Notes: generated by a model from the letters alone, not told the origin. Numbered from the stretch's first letter, positions 26,194-36,004 are shown. The stretch: DNA of 64,000 nucleotides from Rummeliibacillus sp963792445 (GCA_963792445.1 CAWBWO010000002.1:434001-498000); one strand, 5' to 3'. Numbers and translations are program-made.

Positions 26194-27290
26194 ATGAAGA
26201 GATTTCTTGCTAGTTTATTAGGAATCTTGTTAGTTTTAGGTACTGCTTTCTATTTGCGTTATGATGTGTATGCAGATGCAAATACTAATGTTCCAGCAAT
26301 AACAAATCAAACTCAACTAAAACAAGAGATCTTAAAAAATTTGGATCAAGTAAAGCCTGAATTTATCATCCCTACGAAGATCCCTGTTTATAAGACAAAA
26401 GAAGCTGAAACGATGTTCAAAGATGTAATGAAGGAATTGAGTTCTACAGCGAATTATGGATATGGTAATCTAAATGGCTATTCTTACTATATATCTTCTA
26501 ACATGGGATATGTTCAAATAAAGTTTAAATCATTTTATCTTACTGATTCAAAACAAGAGAAAATGATCAATCAAGAAGTTAAAAAAATCGTAGAGAACAA
26601 TCATTTGAAACAAATGAGTGATTTTGAAAAAGTGTATTTTGTGAATGGCTATTTAGCATCACATATTGCTTACAGTGAAAATGCAACAAATGGCGGTCAT
26701 ACGGCATATGATGCGTTATTTGATCATAAAGCTGTCTGCCAAGGGTATGCACTTGCTGCGTATCGTATTCTTACAGAAGCAGGAGTAGAAACTAGATATA
26801 TTACAGGTAAAGTGCATGATCAAAATCATGCTTGGAACAAGGTCAAAATTAAGGGGAAATGGTACAACCTCGATATCACATGGAATGACCCAATGCCAGA
26901 CCGTGGGGATCGCTACCGTTTGAATTATTTCCTAATTAGTGACCAACAACTAGCTAAAGATCATACATGGAATTACCGTTCTGAAGATGCTGCAACAAGC
27001 AAAAATTACGAATTCCTAATGAATGCACAAGCTTTCACATTGGATAAAAACACACTTTACTTTACAGAACAAAACGATGCCAATTTCTATAAATGGAATC
27101 TAAACACAAATAAAAAAACAGTACTATTCCAAAATTATTTGCCACTAAAATACATTCAACAAAACGGCAGCTGGTTAACACTTGAAAGCTTCAATGGTGA
27201 ATCTACGCAAAAGTGAAAACAGATGGCACTCACTTTACAGGCTATACAGAATCAGCAATGAACCATATAACAAACACTTTCAAACAATGA
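26194..27290 (+). pseudogene. Secreted transglutaminase-like protein, frameshift near the C-terminus
   Basis: The readable protein has an N-terminal signal/anchor helix (about residues 4-22), then a helical part and a transglutaminase-like core. The Cys-His-Asp triad is seen as DHKAVCQGYALAA, QNHAWNKVKIKGKWYNLD and DITWNDP. It resembles secreted peptidase-like or crosslinking-type proteins of Bacillales. The first frame stops at 27216 after GESTQK, but the neighbouring frame continues YAKVKTDGTHFTGYTE to a stop at 27290. The span is 1097 bases (3 x 366 - 1), so one base is missing near 27200. Only about 28 C-terminal residues are affected, so function may survive even if the indel is real. 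Confidence 0.75.
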
Positions 27291-27321
27291 ATAGCTCGAA
27301 TTTCATCAGCTATTATAGGTT

Positions 27322-27360
27322 AAAAGACTTCAGACAAAATGATTGTCTGAAGTTTTTTTA
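27322..27360 (+). terminator. Terminator after transglutaminase-like gene
   Basis: Perfect stem ACTTCAGACAA / TTGTCTGAAGT, then T7. Confidence 0.88.
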
Positions 27361-27475
27361 TAAGTCTATTATATGTGAAGAAATCCACAATTATTTTTCT
27401 TTTGCTTTGATATTCATAATGGAAACATTCATGAAAACAAAAAAATTATAAACATGAATTTTTATCTAATGTAAT

Positions 27476-27512
27476 GAAAAGAGCTCAATCTCATATGCGA
27501 GATTGAGCTCTA
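27476..27512 (-). terminator. Terminator of the nitroreductase gene
   Basis: Perfect 12-bp stem GAGCTCAATCTC (27481-27492) with GAGATTGAGCTC (27499-27510), followed on the minus strand by CTTTTC. Confidence 0.75.
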
Positions 27513-27549
27513 TTAAGTATAAAAATAACCTAGATAGAGTTGCTTAGTA

Positions 27550-28176
27550 TTATATAAATTTAGCTACTTTATCAAGGCTTAAACGTGATGAGCCGTATGC
27601 TGGTGCTGCTGCTTTACCAATCGAAATTAAAAGAATTGGTACAATATGTTCGTCTAATTTAAAGTACTCAGCAAATTTAACTCTATCAAATCCGCCCATT
27701 GGAACAGTATCATAACCATGTTCTTTTGCTAAAAGCATAATTTGCATGGAAATTAAACCAGCATCAAATGTTGCAATTGAAGTTAGGCTTTCTTTTGGAA
27801 GAGAAGAATAGAATTTTAATGAATTATTGATTAATAGTTCTGCTCGTTCTTGATCCATATGGCCTTCAGATACATTTTGATGGTAGATTTCTTCAACATT
27901 TTCATACATTTTCGTGTCACCAAGAACTGCAATTAATGCAGAAGCTGTTTCGACTTGTTCTTGGTTATTTGCTATAGGTCTTAACTCTTTTTTTACGTTT
28001 TCATCTTGAATGACAAGAAAACGCCAAGGTTGTAGATTACTTGAGGATGGAGCTGTTGTTGCTTCAGTTAAAATGTCAGCTAATTCTTCTTTAGAAATTT
28101 TTGCTGTTGGGTCATATTTTCGAACAGATTTACGCTCTTGCATAATGGTGTATAGATGATTTGTCATGGTTGTCAT
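27550..28176 (-). CDS. Nitroreductase-family NAD(P)H-dependent flavoenzyme
   Basis: A 208-residue FMN-dependent nitroreductase-fold enzyme. The FMN-binding N-terminus is RKSVRKYDP, followed by TTAPSSSNLQPWRF, and the C-terminal region has DTVPMGGFD. It probably reduces quinones or nitroaromatics with NAD(P)H. The ATG follows GGAGGAGATTTC. The divergent HxlR regulator and the two operator-like repeats between them copy the yodC-yodB logic of B. subtilis, where a thiol-sensing regulator controls a nitroreductase. Confidence 0.9.
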   Translation of the reverse strand: MTTMTNHLYTIMQERKSVRKYDPTAKISKEELADILTEATTAPSSSNLQPWRFLVIQDENVKKELRPIANNQEQVETASALIAVLGDTKMYENVEEIYHQNVSEGHMDQERAELLINNSLKFYSSLPKESLTSIATFDAGLISMQIMLLAKEHGYDTVPMGGFDRVKFAEYFKLDEHIVPILLISIGKAAAPAYGSSRLSLDKVAKFI

Positions 28177-28192
28177 GAAATCTCCTCCAAAA

Positions 28193-28236
28193 CTTACTTT
28201 TAGTTAGTTACGTTAAAGTATCTTACTTTAAGTGAG
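28193..28236. promoter_or_regulatory. Tandem operator-like repeats between nitroreductase and HxlR genes
   Basis: CTTACTTTTAGTTAG (28193-28207) and CTTACTTTAAGTGAG (28222-28236) are two copies of one imperfect palindrome, 29 bases centre to centre. They resemble the AT-rich TACT-N-AGTA boxes of YodB/CatR-type regulators and lie just upstream of both divergent genes. Confidence 0.55.
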
Positions 28237-28309
28237 TTAATTTGTCAACATTTTGGATTCTACATGTTACAATGGAAGAAGAATGATCGTTGTCGGAGGT
28301 GTGACTCTG

Positions 28310-28603
28310 TTGCATTGTTGTCATGAAGCTATTGAGTTTTTAGGAAAACGATGGATGGTTCGTATACTCTATGTATTAATGGATGGTCCAAAACGATATA
28401 ACGAAATCTATGCAGAAATCCCAGGCATATCTGATAAGCTTTTAACACAACGCCTCCAAGAATTAGGGGATGCCAAGTTATTAGAAAAAGATTATATCGA
28501 AAAGTCTATAAAAAAAGTACGTTACACATTAACTGAAAAAGGATATGCGTTTAAAAAAGTGATTGATGCCTTTAATGAATGGGATGAAATACGCCAAAAA
28601 TAA
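28310..28603 (+). CDS. HxlR-family regulator (YodB/CatR-like)
   Basis: A 97-residue winged-helix regulator: FLGKRWMVRILYVLMDGPKRYNEI, ISDKLLTQRLQELGDAKLLEK, KVRYTLTEKGYAF. Two Cys at the extreme N-terminus (HCCHEA, residues 3-4) match the position of the redox-active Cys of YodB and CatR that senses diamide and quinones; the C-terminal Cys of YodB is absent. The TTG start at 28310 is chosen because GGAGGT lies 9 bases upstream; an in-frame ATG further upstream has no site. Probably represses the divergent nitroreductase and itself. Confidence 0.82.
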   Translation: MHCCHEAIEFLGKRWMVRILYVLMDGPKRYNEIYAEIPGISDKLLTQRLQELGDAKLLEKDYIEKSIKKVRYTLTEKGYAFKKVIDAFNEWDEIRQK

Positions 28604-28637
28604 GGTGAAACTCCATACAGTGGAGCATATAGTAAGT

Positions 28638-28682
28638 CAAAAAAGAGCTTTCTCCAATTTTATTTAGAGAAAGCTCTTTTCA
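28638..28682. terminator. Bidirectional terminator between HxlR gene and pxpC
   Basis: Perfect 14-bp stem AAAAGAGCTTTCTC / GAGAAAGCTCTTTT between convergent genes. Confidence 0.88.
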
Positions 28683-28684
28683 TA

Positions 28685-29671
28685 TTATTTCAATTTTACC
28701 TCAATAGTTCTTTTCAATTTTTGAAGCATTTGTTCTTTTTCAATTAGTTTTTGTTGAGCTTCTTCTAATGAAACCTTTTTAAAATAAACGAGGTTATTTG
28801 GTGACATTTGAGCTAGGCTTGGTAAGTCAGCGGTTATAATCTGTGCAATTTTTGGATAACCGCCTGTTGTTTGACGGTCTGCCATGAGAATAATTGGTTG
28901 TCCACCTGATGGAACTTGGACAGTACCAAATGTAGTAGCTTCAGAGAGAAGGTCAAATTTTTCTGTAAGTTTTAGATGTGGTCCACTCATACGATAACCC
29001 ATTCGATCTGATTGAGTGGTAATGCTAAAAGGTGAATGGTCAAATCGTTGTCTACTTGCGAACGTAAACTTTTCATATTCAGTTCCTTCTATATAATGAA
29101 TAGTTTGTTCACTTGAAAAGGAAACTAAATCTGTATAATCGACATACCATGAAGCAGGCAATTGTTCCTTAAATTTTTCAAGTAAATCCTGTTGCTTTTC
29201 TGAAAGTTTACCTGTTTGGATTTCGTCATTTGCCATTAATGCTCTTCCAGAAAAACCTCCCATTTTAGCTTTTAAATAAGTACTTTTACTCTCCATTACT
29301 TTTTCGATTTCAAACCCACCTGCAATACTTACATAAGCGCGACAACCAACAACGGGTCTTTTGAATTTTAAAATACTCCCTTTGGATACGAATAGTGTAC
29401 GCCATAACGGTGCAGGATTATTATTAATAAATGCTTGTAAATCACCGCCTGTAATAGCAATTAAAGAATCTTGGTTAAATTGTAAAACGGTACCGAGCAT
29501 AGAAATTTCTATACAAGCTTCATCCTCATCATTTCCTACTAAATAATTTGCAATTTTTAAAGAGTAACAATCCATTGCTCCGCTGACGATGACACCGTAT
29601 TGTTGATAGCCATATCTTCCTGTATCTTGAATTGTGGCAAGTAGACCTGGTTTTTTGACTAAGATACTCAT
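28685..29671 (-). CDS. pxpC: 5-oxoprolinase subunit PxpC (biotin-dependent carboxyltransferase family, KipA type)
   Basis: A 328-residue protein, with PxpA and PxpB the ATP-dependent enzyme that opens 5-oxoproline to glutamate. It begins VKKPGLLATIQDTGRYGYQQYGV and carries SGAMDCYSLKIANYLVGN, ITGGDLQAF, DRMGYRMSGP and LMADRQTTGGYPKIA, all typical of the KipA/AHS2 family. The start ATG overlaps the pxpB stop by 4 bases, so the two are translationally coupled. Confidence 0.93.
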   Translation of the reverse strand: MSILVKKPGLLATIQDTGRYGYQQYGVIVSGAMDCYSLKIANYLVGNDEDEACIEISMLGTVLQFNQDSLIAITGGDLQAFINNNPAPLWRTLFVSKGSILKFKRPVVGCRAYVSIAGGFEIEKVMESKSTYLKAKMGGFSGRALMANDEIQTGKLSEKQQDLLEKFKEQLPASWYVDYTDLVSFSSEQTIHYIEGTEYEKFTFASRQRFDHSPFSITTQSDRMGYRMSGPHLKLTEKFDLLSEATTFGTVQVPSGGQPIILMADRQTTGGYPKIAQIITADLPSLAQMSPNNLVYFKKVSLEEAQQKLIEKEQMLQKLKRTIEVKLK

Positions 29672-30390
29672 TCGCCTTCTCCTCCCATTTGTTTATATTC
29701 CTTTTCTGTAATTGGATAAAAACGAATGGTGTCACCGGCACCTAGTAGGGAAGGTGGTTGATCATCAGGTAAGAAAAGTTTCATTGGTGTACGACCGATT
29801 AATTGCCATCCACCTGGTGTTTCAAAAGGATAAATTCCTGTTTGTTTTCCTGCTATGCCAACTGATCCAGCAGGAATTGATAGTCTTGGTACATCCTTTC
29901 TAGGAGTAGCAATCTTATCATTCATCCCACCTAAAAACGGAAAACCTGGAGCAAATCCAATCATATGAACAAGGTATTCTGGTGCGCTATGGAGTTGAAT
30001 GACTTCTTCCACGGAGATGTCATGGTGATGTGCGACAATTTCTATATCAGGGCCATATTTTCCACCGTAACAGACAGGAATTTCAATCAAGCGTTTTGAA
30101 TTTTCATCAGATGCCTCTAAATTTTCTAATAAGCTTTGAAGAAAATTTTTAACAAATAGATAAGGATGATCATGACCATTTTGATAAATTACTATTGTAT
30201 TATAGTAAATTGTTAGATTTGTATAGGAAGGAACGCATTCGATAAAACCGTCGAAAAAATTTTTTACTAATATATTTTGTAAGGCTTGTACATACTTTGC
30301 AATTTCAGAATCAATTGTCGAACCAAATTTAACAATAATTGCTGAATCTCCCAAAGGCTTCATATCAACATTCTTTAATAATTCATGCAT
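29668..30390 (-). CDS. pxpB: 5-oxoprolinase subunit PxpB (KipI type)
   Basis: A 240-residue KipI/AHS1-domain protein: PLGDSAIIVKFG near residue 13, HHDISVEEVIQLHSAPEYLVHMIGFAPGFPFLGGM with the Pro/Gly-rich family core, and FETPGGWQLIGRTP near the end. It forms the PxpBC subcomplex. In B. subtilis the homologue KipI also inhibits the sporulation kinase KinA; whether that holds here is unknown. It lies divergent from pxpA with 188 bases between starts. Confidence 0.92.
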   Translation of the reverse strand: MHELLKNVDMKPLGDSAIIVKFGSTIDSEIAKYVQALQNILVKNFFDGFIECVPSYTNLTIYYNTIVIYQNGHDHPYLFVKNFLQSLLENLEASDENSKRLIEIPVCYGGKYGPDIEIVAHHHDISVEEVIQLHSAPEYLVHMIGFAPGFPFLGGMNDKIATPRKDVPRLSIPAGSVGIAGKQTGIYPFETPGGWQLIGRTPMKLFLPDDQPPSLLGAGDTIRFYPITEKEYKQMGGEGE

Positions 30391-30578
30391 TGTGAATATC
30401 CCCTTATGTAAAGATAATACTATATATAATTATATATTTATTCAGAAAAGATATACAAGTAAAATCGCTAACATTCTGAAGATGTAAAATTTTTTTACTT
30501 TTCTAGAAAAAGAAAAAATGTTATTATTATAAAAATATTACAATCAAATTTTTGCTGTTGATAGGAGGATGGACTGGA

Positions 30579-31337
30579 ATGTTTACTGTAGATATCAATT
30601 GTGATCTAGGGGAAAGTTTTGGCAGATATAAACTAGGCGAACAAAAAGAAATCTTAAAATTTGTCACATCAGCAAATGTTGCATGCGGTTTTCATGCGGG
30701 TGATCCCTCTGTTATGAGAGAAACCGTGAAAATGGCACTTGAAAATAATGTTCAAATTGGGGCACATCCTGGGTTACCTGATTTAAATGGATTCGGTAGA
30801 CGTCCAATGAAAATCACACCTCAGGAAGGTTATGATATGGTCGTTTATCAAATCGGTGCATTACAAGCGTTTTTGACAACCCAAAATGCTAAGCTACAGC
30901 ATGTAAAACCACATGGAGCTTTATATAATATGGCTGCAAAGGATCAAGCTTTATCTGAAGCGATTGCACAAGCTGTCTATGATGTTTCATCTGATTTAGT
31001 ACTTTTTGGACTTGCGGGAAGTGAGCTAACGAAAGCAGGTGAAAAGCTAGGTCTTCACACTGCACATGAAGTATTTGCCGATCGTACGTATCAACAAGAT
31101 GGTACTCTAACTTCTAGAAGTCAAGCTGATGCGATGATTACTGATCAAGAGACATCTGTACAACAAGTAATTACGATGGTAAAAGAAGGATATGTTCTTA
31201 CGCAACAACATACGAAATGTAGTATTAAAGCAGATACAGTTTGTATCCATGGGGATGGAGAACATGCTCTAGAATTCGCACAATATATTCGACAAACATT
31301 AGAAAAAGAAAGCATAGAAGTGAAGGCTTTTCTTTAA
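30579..31337 (+). CDS. pxpA: 5-oxoprolinase subunit PxpA (LamB/YcsF family)
   Basis: A 252-residue LamB/YcsF protein, the third subunit of the prokaryotic 5-oxoprolinase. Motifs: DINCDLGESFG at the N-terminus, SANVACGFHAGDP, QIGAHPGLPDLNGFGRR, VKPHGALYN and CIHGDG. The ATG at 30579 follows AGGAGGATGGACTGGA; a longer frame starting 9 codons earlier lacks a site. It is followed closely by a transporter and a DUF1445 protein, the same order as ycsF-ycsG-ycsI of B. subtilis. Confidence 0.93.
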   Translation: MFTVDINCDLGESFGRYKLGEQKEILKFVTSANVACGFHAGDPSVMRETVKMALENNVQIGAHPGLPDLNGFGRRPMKITPQEGYDMVVYQIGALQAFLTTQNAKLQHVKPHGALYNMAAKDQALSEAIAQAVYDVSSDLVLFGLAGSELTKAGEKLGLHTAHEVFADRTYQQDGTLTSRSQADAMITDQETSVQQVITMVKEGYVLTQQHTKCSIKADTVCIHGDGEHALEFAQYIRQTLEKESIEVKAFL

Positions 31338-31355
31338 TTGAAACGGGGTATTTAG

Positions 31356-32582
31356 ATGGAAGATGTAAAATTAGCAAAAGATGCTAATAATAAAAAGAAA
31401 ACCAATTGGAGTGTCCTTTTAGGAGCAGCTTTCTTAATGGCTACTTCTTCAATTGGTCCAGGATTTTTGACGCAAACAACTGTATTTACTCAACAACTAG
31501 GTGCTAGTTTTGGGTTTGTTATATTAGTTTCATTATTACTTGATATATTTGCACAATTGAATATCTGGCGAATTATTGTAGTCACAGGGTTACGTGGACA
31601 AGAAATTGCCAATAAAGTTCTTCCGGGTTTAGGTGTTCTTTTAGCAATTTTGATTGTTTTCGGTGGACTTGCTTTTAATATTGGGAACGTTGCCGGAGCT
31701 GGATTAGGTTTAAATGCAATGTTGAATATTGACCCTATAGTTGGAGCAATTATCAGTGCTGTTTTTGCAATTTTCATTTTCCTATTCAAAGAAGCTGGAA
31801 AAGCAATGGATAAAGCAGCTCAAATTGCCGGGGCAGTGATGATTTTATTAATGCTATATGTAGCCGTTTCAACTGTACCTCCAGTAGGAGAAGCCGTATT
31901 ACGTACATTTGCGCCATCGCAAATTAGCATTTTATCGATTGTTACGCTAGTTGGTGGTACTGTTGGTGGATATATTACATTTGCTGGTGGTCACCGCCTA
32001 TTAGATGCTGGTATTAAAGGAGTTGGAGCCATCCCAGATGTGACGAAAAGTTCGGTATCAGGTGTGGTGATTACAGGTGTAATGCGAATTGCTTTGTTCT
32101 TAGCTGTATTAGGTGTCGTTTCTCAAGGATTGCAACTTGATCCTGCAAACCCACCTGCATCTGTTTTCAATTTAGCTCTTGGTCAATTCGGTTATCGTAT
32201 TTTCGGTGTTATTATGTGGGCTGCTGCGATTACTTCAGTAGTAGGTGCTGCGTATACTTCCGTTTCATTCATTAAAACGTTCCATCCGTTACTTGAAAAA
32301 TATCAAAACTGGATTGTTATTGCTTTTATCGTTTTATCTACTATTACATTTGCGATTATTGGAAAACCAGTAAATGTATTAATTTTAGCAGGTGCACTAA
32401 ACGGTTTAATTTTGCCACTTGCGCTTGGAACATTGCTTATTGCGGCCTATAAGAAAACGATTGTTGGAACATCATACAAACATCCAATTTGGCTAACAAT
32501 TCCAGGCTTTTTAGTAGTAATTGTCATGGGTGTTTTAGGAATTATGACACTAATCGAACAAATTCCATTGATGTTTAAGTAA
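31356..32582 (+). CDS. NRAMP-family transporter (YcsG type)
   Basis: A 408-residue membrane protein with about 11 hydrophobic segments. The first helix carries SIGPGFLTQTT, where canonical NRAMP metal transporters have the DPGN metal-binding motif; that motif is absent here. With the operon position in a 5-oxoprolinase cluster, this favours an organic substrate such as 5-oxoproline or a related acid, an inference only. It begins 18 bases after the pxpA stop, with ACGGGGTATTTAG upstream. Confidence 0.85.
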   Translation: MEDVKLAKDANNKKKTNWSVLLGAAFLMATSSIGPGFLTQTTVFTQQLGASFGFVILVSLLLDIFAQLNIWRIIVVTGLRGQEIANKVLPGLGVLLAILIVFGGLAFNIGNVAGAGLGLNAMLNIDPIVGAIISAVFAIFIFLFKEAGKAMDKAAQIAGAVMILLMLYVAVSTVPPVGEAVLRTFAPSQISILSIVTLVGGTVGGYITFAGGHRLLDAGIKGVGAIPDVTKSSVSGVVITGVMRIALFLAVLGVVSQGLQLDPANPPASVFNLALGQFGYRIFGVIMWAAAITSVVGAAYTSVSFIKTFHPLLEKYQNWIVIAFIVLSTITFAIIGKPVNVLILAGALNGLILPLALGTLLIAAYKKTIVGTSYKHPIWLTIPGFLVVIVMGVLGIMTLIEQIPLMFK

Positions 32583-32602
32583 TTTGTAAAAGGAGTGTTA
32601 TT

Positions 32603-33391
32603 ATGGATTATTCTTCTACATCACCACAAGAAGTAAGAGCTCTTATTCGTGATCAAAAAATTACTGGCCCTACAGCTGGTATGTCACTTGGCTATACACA
32701 AGCTAACTTAGTTATATTAAAAAAAGAAAATGCGTTTGACTTTTTGTTATTTTGTCAACGCAATCCAAAACCTTGTCCCTTAATTGATGTTTCTGATGTA
32801 GGTTCTTTTTCACCAAACAAAATTGCTGAAGGTGCCGACATAAGAAAAGATATTCCAAAATATCGAATTTATAGAGATGGTGTGTTTACAGAAGAAGTGA
32901 ATGATATAACAGAATATTGGGAAGACGATATGGTGTGCTTCTTGCTAGGTTGCAGTTTCACTTTTGAGACACCTTTACTTGCAAGTGGTATTCCTGTCCG
33001 CCATATTGAAGAAGGTTGCAATGTACCAATGTTTAAAACAAACATTTCATGTGAAAAAGCAGGGAAATTTGAAGGGCCAATGGTAGTTAGTATGAGACCA
33101 ATGTCTTCTGCAGATGCAATTCGAGCAGTACAAATTACTTCCCGCTTCCCAGGTGTTCATGGCGCACCAATTCAAATCGGAAATCCAGAAGAAATTGGCA
33201 TTACAGATATAAATAAACCTGATTTTGGTGATCCAGTTACGATCAAAGAAGGGGAAGTTCCAGTATTCTGGGCTTGTGGCGTGACTCCTCAGGCAGTAGC
33301 CATGGAATCAAAACCTTCTATTATGATTACTCACGCACCAGGCTGTATGTTTATCAGTGATTTACAAGATACGAAATTAAGCGTTCTATAA
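32603..33391 (+). CDS. DUF1445 putative hydro-lyase (YcsI family)
   Basis: A 262-residue protein of the YcsI/DUF1445 family: TGPTAGMSLGYTQANLVILKKENAFDF near the N-terminus, FLLGCSFTFE, IPVRHIEEGCNVPMFKTNI in the middle, and ITHAPGCMFISDL at the C-terminus. The conserved His and Cys residues lie in these motifs. The family is annotated as a putative hydro-lyase; related proteins act on D-glutamate/5-oxoproline type substrates, which fits the pxp operon. It is preceded by AAAAGGAGTGTTATT and is the last gene of pxpA-ycsG-ycsI. Confidence 0.88.
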   Translation: MDYSSTSPQEVRALIRDQKITGPTAGMSLGYTQANLVILKKENAFDFLLFCQRNPKPCPLIDVSDVGSFSPNKIAEGADIRKDIPKYRIYRDGVFTEEVNDITEYWEDDMVCFLLGCSFTFETPLLASGIPVRHIEEGCNVPMFKTNISCEKAGKFEGPMVVSMRPMSSADAIRAVQITSRFPGVHGAPIQIGNPEEIGITDINKPDFGDPVTIKEGEVPVFWACGVTPQAVAMESKPSIMITHAPGCMFISDLQDTKLSVL

Positions 33392-33403
33392 GAATATATT
33401 TAG

Positions 33404-33436
33404 GAAAGAGTATCGAGAAATCGGTACTCTTTTTTA
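33404..33436 (+). terminator. Terminator after the pxpA operon
   Basis: Stem AAAGAGTA-TCG / CG-GTACTCTTT, then T-rich. Confidence 0.78.
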
Positions 33437-33523
33437 TCTTTACAGAAGAATACCTTATTATTTACATTATCCCTTTAATTAGTAGATAATGTAAATACAA
33501 TAAAAAGGGGGGAGATGAAGAGA

Positions 33524-34474
33524 ATGATAAGATTTGAGAATGTATCCAAAAACTACGGAGACAGTACGAAGGCAGTCGATCGTTTAAATTTGGAAATCGA
33601 AAAGGGCGAATTCTTTGTTTTAATTGGTCCTAGTGGATGTGGAAAAACGACCACTCTGAAAATGATCAATCGCTTAATTCCTTTAACGGAAGGGACCATT
33701 TCTATCAATGATAAAAAAATAAGTGACTACGAAGTGAATCAATTAAGATGGAATATAGGATACGTCCTTCAGCAAATTGCTCTTTTTCCACATATGACTA
33801 TTGAAGAAAATATTGCGATTGTACCCGAATTGAAACATTGGAATAAAGAAAAAATAAATACAAGAACAAAAGAACTATTACATATGGTTGGTTTAGATCC
33901 GGATACGTTTTTGACTAAGAAACCAAGGGAATTATCAGGGGGTCAACAACAAAGAATTGGTGTCATCCGTGCTTTAGCAGCAGATCCAGATATTCTATTA
34001 ATGGATGAACCTTTTAGCGCACTAGACCCGATTAGTCGTGAAAAGCTTCAAGATGATTTGATTAACATTCAAAGGAGCTTAAAGAAAACCATTGTTTTTG
34101 TCACACACGATATACAAGAAGCATTTAAACTAGCAGATCGAATTTGTGTGTTGAAAAAAGGTAGAATTGAACAGATTGGAACTCCCGATGAAATCCTTCA
34201 AAAACCTAAAAATGACTTTGTAAAAGAATTTATTGGAAATCAACATTCAAAACAAATATTGAAAATCGAAGAGATTGTTCAACCAATAACTTCATATACA
34301 CCATCTAACTCTATCTCCATTTCTACTTCATTGGAACAAGTGTTAGATAGATTAGTAGATGAAGAGGAATTAGCAGTGGAAGAGGATGGTAAAATCATTG
34401 GGATGATTAATAGACAAGCTGTGATTAAACAACTAGCTTTAAGCCTGCATGAAGGAGGACAGGCAAATGGATAA
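33524..34474 (+). CDS. Betaine/osmolyte-type ABC transporter ATP-binding protein (OpuCA-like)
   Basis: A 316-residue ATPase. Walker A GPSGCGKTT, Q-loop YVLQQIALFPHMT, signature LSGGQQQR, Walker B ILLMDEPFSALD and the switch VFVTHDIQEA are all present. The C-terminal quarter is a regulatory CBS-like part (SISTSLEQVLDRL, GMINRQAVIKQL), as in OpuCA/OpuBA, linked to osmotic or nucleotide sensing. The ATG at 33524 lies about 10 bases after GGGGGGAG; another ATG 9 bases earlier abuts the site. It overlaps the permease gene start by 8 bases. Confidence 0.9.
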   Translation: MIRFENVSKNYGDSTKAVDRLNLEIEKGEFFVLIGPSGCGKTTTLKMINRLIPLTEGTISINDKKISDYEVNQLRWNIGYVLQQIALFPHMTIEENIAIVPELKHWNKEKINTRTKELLHMVGLDPDTFLTKKPRELSGGQQQRIGVIRALAADPDILLMDEPFSALDPISREKLQDDLINIQRSLKKTIVFVTHDIQEAFKLADRICVLKKGRIEQIGTPDEILQKPKNDFVKEFIGNQHSKQILKIEEIVQPITSYTPSNSISISTSLEQVLDRLVDEEELAVEEDGKIIGMINRQAVIKQLALSLHEGGQANG

Positions 34475-35986
34475 CTTCTTTCAAGTTTTAAAAGAACGGC
34501 AAGACGAACTCTTCGTTCCTTGCTTGAACATATTCAGATTTCCTTTATAGCACTGTTCTTTGCTGTCCTTATTGCAATCCCATTAGGTATTTATTTGACT
34601 AAAAAGAAGCAAATTGCAGAGGTTATTATTGGTATTACTGCTGTTTTACAAACGATCCCTTCATTAGCTCTGTTAGGACTATTAATTCCTCTATTTGGAA
34701 TAGGCAAAATACCTGCAGTGATCGCATTAGTCATTTATGCGCTACTTCCAATCTTACGAAATACATATACAGGGATCAAAGAAGTGGACCCTTCTCTGAT
34801 TGAAGCAGCCGAGGCTTTGGGGATGAATGGTAGTAAAAGGCTAGTCAAAGTAGAATTACCACTTGCTATGCCAGTTATAATGGCGGGAATTCGAACAGCA
34901 ATGGTACTTATTGTAGGGACAGCAACACTAGCTGCATTAATTGGTGCAGGTGGCCTAGGGGATATTATCCTATTAGGGATCGACCGGAACAACACCCAAC
35001 TCATCATACTTGGTGCCATTCCTGCTGCTATTTTGGCGCTAGTATTTGATTTTTTATTGAAAAAATTAGAAAATCTATCTTACAAAAAATCGATTATAAC
35101 GCTGATCATCATTGTGTTGTTTGCATTGTTTAGTATAGTATCACCACTCATAATGAGTAATCAGCAAAAAGAAATTGTCATTGCCGGTAAATTAGGTTCA
35201 GAACCTGAGATATTAATTAATATGTATAAATTATTAATTGAAAATGACACAGATATAAAAGTTGAATTGGAACCAGGACTTGGGAAGACCTCGTTTGTTT
35301 TTAATGCCTTAAAATCGGGCAGTATCGATATTTATCCTGAATTTACAGGAACCGCTATCTCTGAATTTTTGAAGGAAACAGCAAAAAGTACCGATAGTGT
35401 TGAAGTTTACCAACAAGCGAAAGAGGGGCTAACTGCAAAATTCGATATGGTTCTTTTAAAACCAATGCACTATAACAATACCTATGCGCTTGCTGTTCCA
35501 AATCAATTAGCCAAGCAATATCATTTAAAAACTATTTCCGATTTAAAACAAGTTCAAAATAAGATGAAGGCAGGATTTACATTAGAGTTTTCTGATCGTG
35601 AAGACGGTTATAAAGGAATCCAAAAATTATACGATATTCATTTTTCAAATTTAGTGACGATGGAACCAAAACTGCGATACGGTGCCATCCAATCTGGGGA
35701 TATCAATTTAGTGGATGCCTATTCGACAGATAGTGAACTGAAACAGTATAAATTATCAGTTTTAGAAGATGATCAACATTTATTTCCACCATATCAGGGC
35801 GCTCCTATGCTTAGAAAGGAAACCGTCGAAAAATACCCTGAAATTGCTGATGCACTCAATAAACTAGCAGGGAAAATTACAGATGATGAAATGAGAGAAA
35901 TGAATTATCAAGTGAATGTTGAAGGGGTTAGTCCAAAGACAGTAGCTGCAAACTATTTATTAAGCGAAAAATTAATTAAAAAGTAG
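34467..35986 (+). pseudogene. Fused permease and substrate-binding protein (OpuF/EgtU type), single-base frameshift
   Basis: The N-terminal half is a BPD-type permease with about five helices and the EAA loop EAAEALGMNGSKRLVKVELP; the C-terminal half is an OpuAC-type binding domain (AGKLGSEPEILINMYKLL to GVSPKTVAANYLL). Fused domains of this kind occur in OpuF and in the ergothioneine transporter EgtU, so the solute is uncertain. The gene should start at ATG 34467 (GAAGGAGG upstream, MDNFFQVLKERQDE), but that frame breaks near 34513 and resumes as LRSLLEHIQISF. The span is 1520 bases (3 x 507 - 1), so one base is missing. Confidence 0.85.
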
Positions 35987-36004
35987 TTTTATTTTAAACC
36001 AATT

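Noticed and set aside
34467..34474. Overlap of the two ABC genes as a programmed frameshift site
   Set aside because: The break lies about 40 bases later, in a non-slippery context, and requires a missing base; it matches the other isolated indels.
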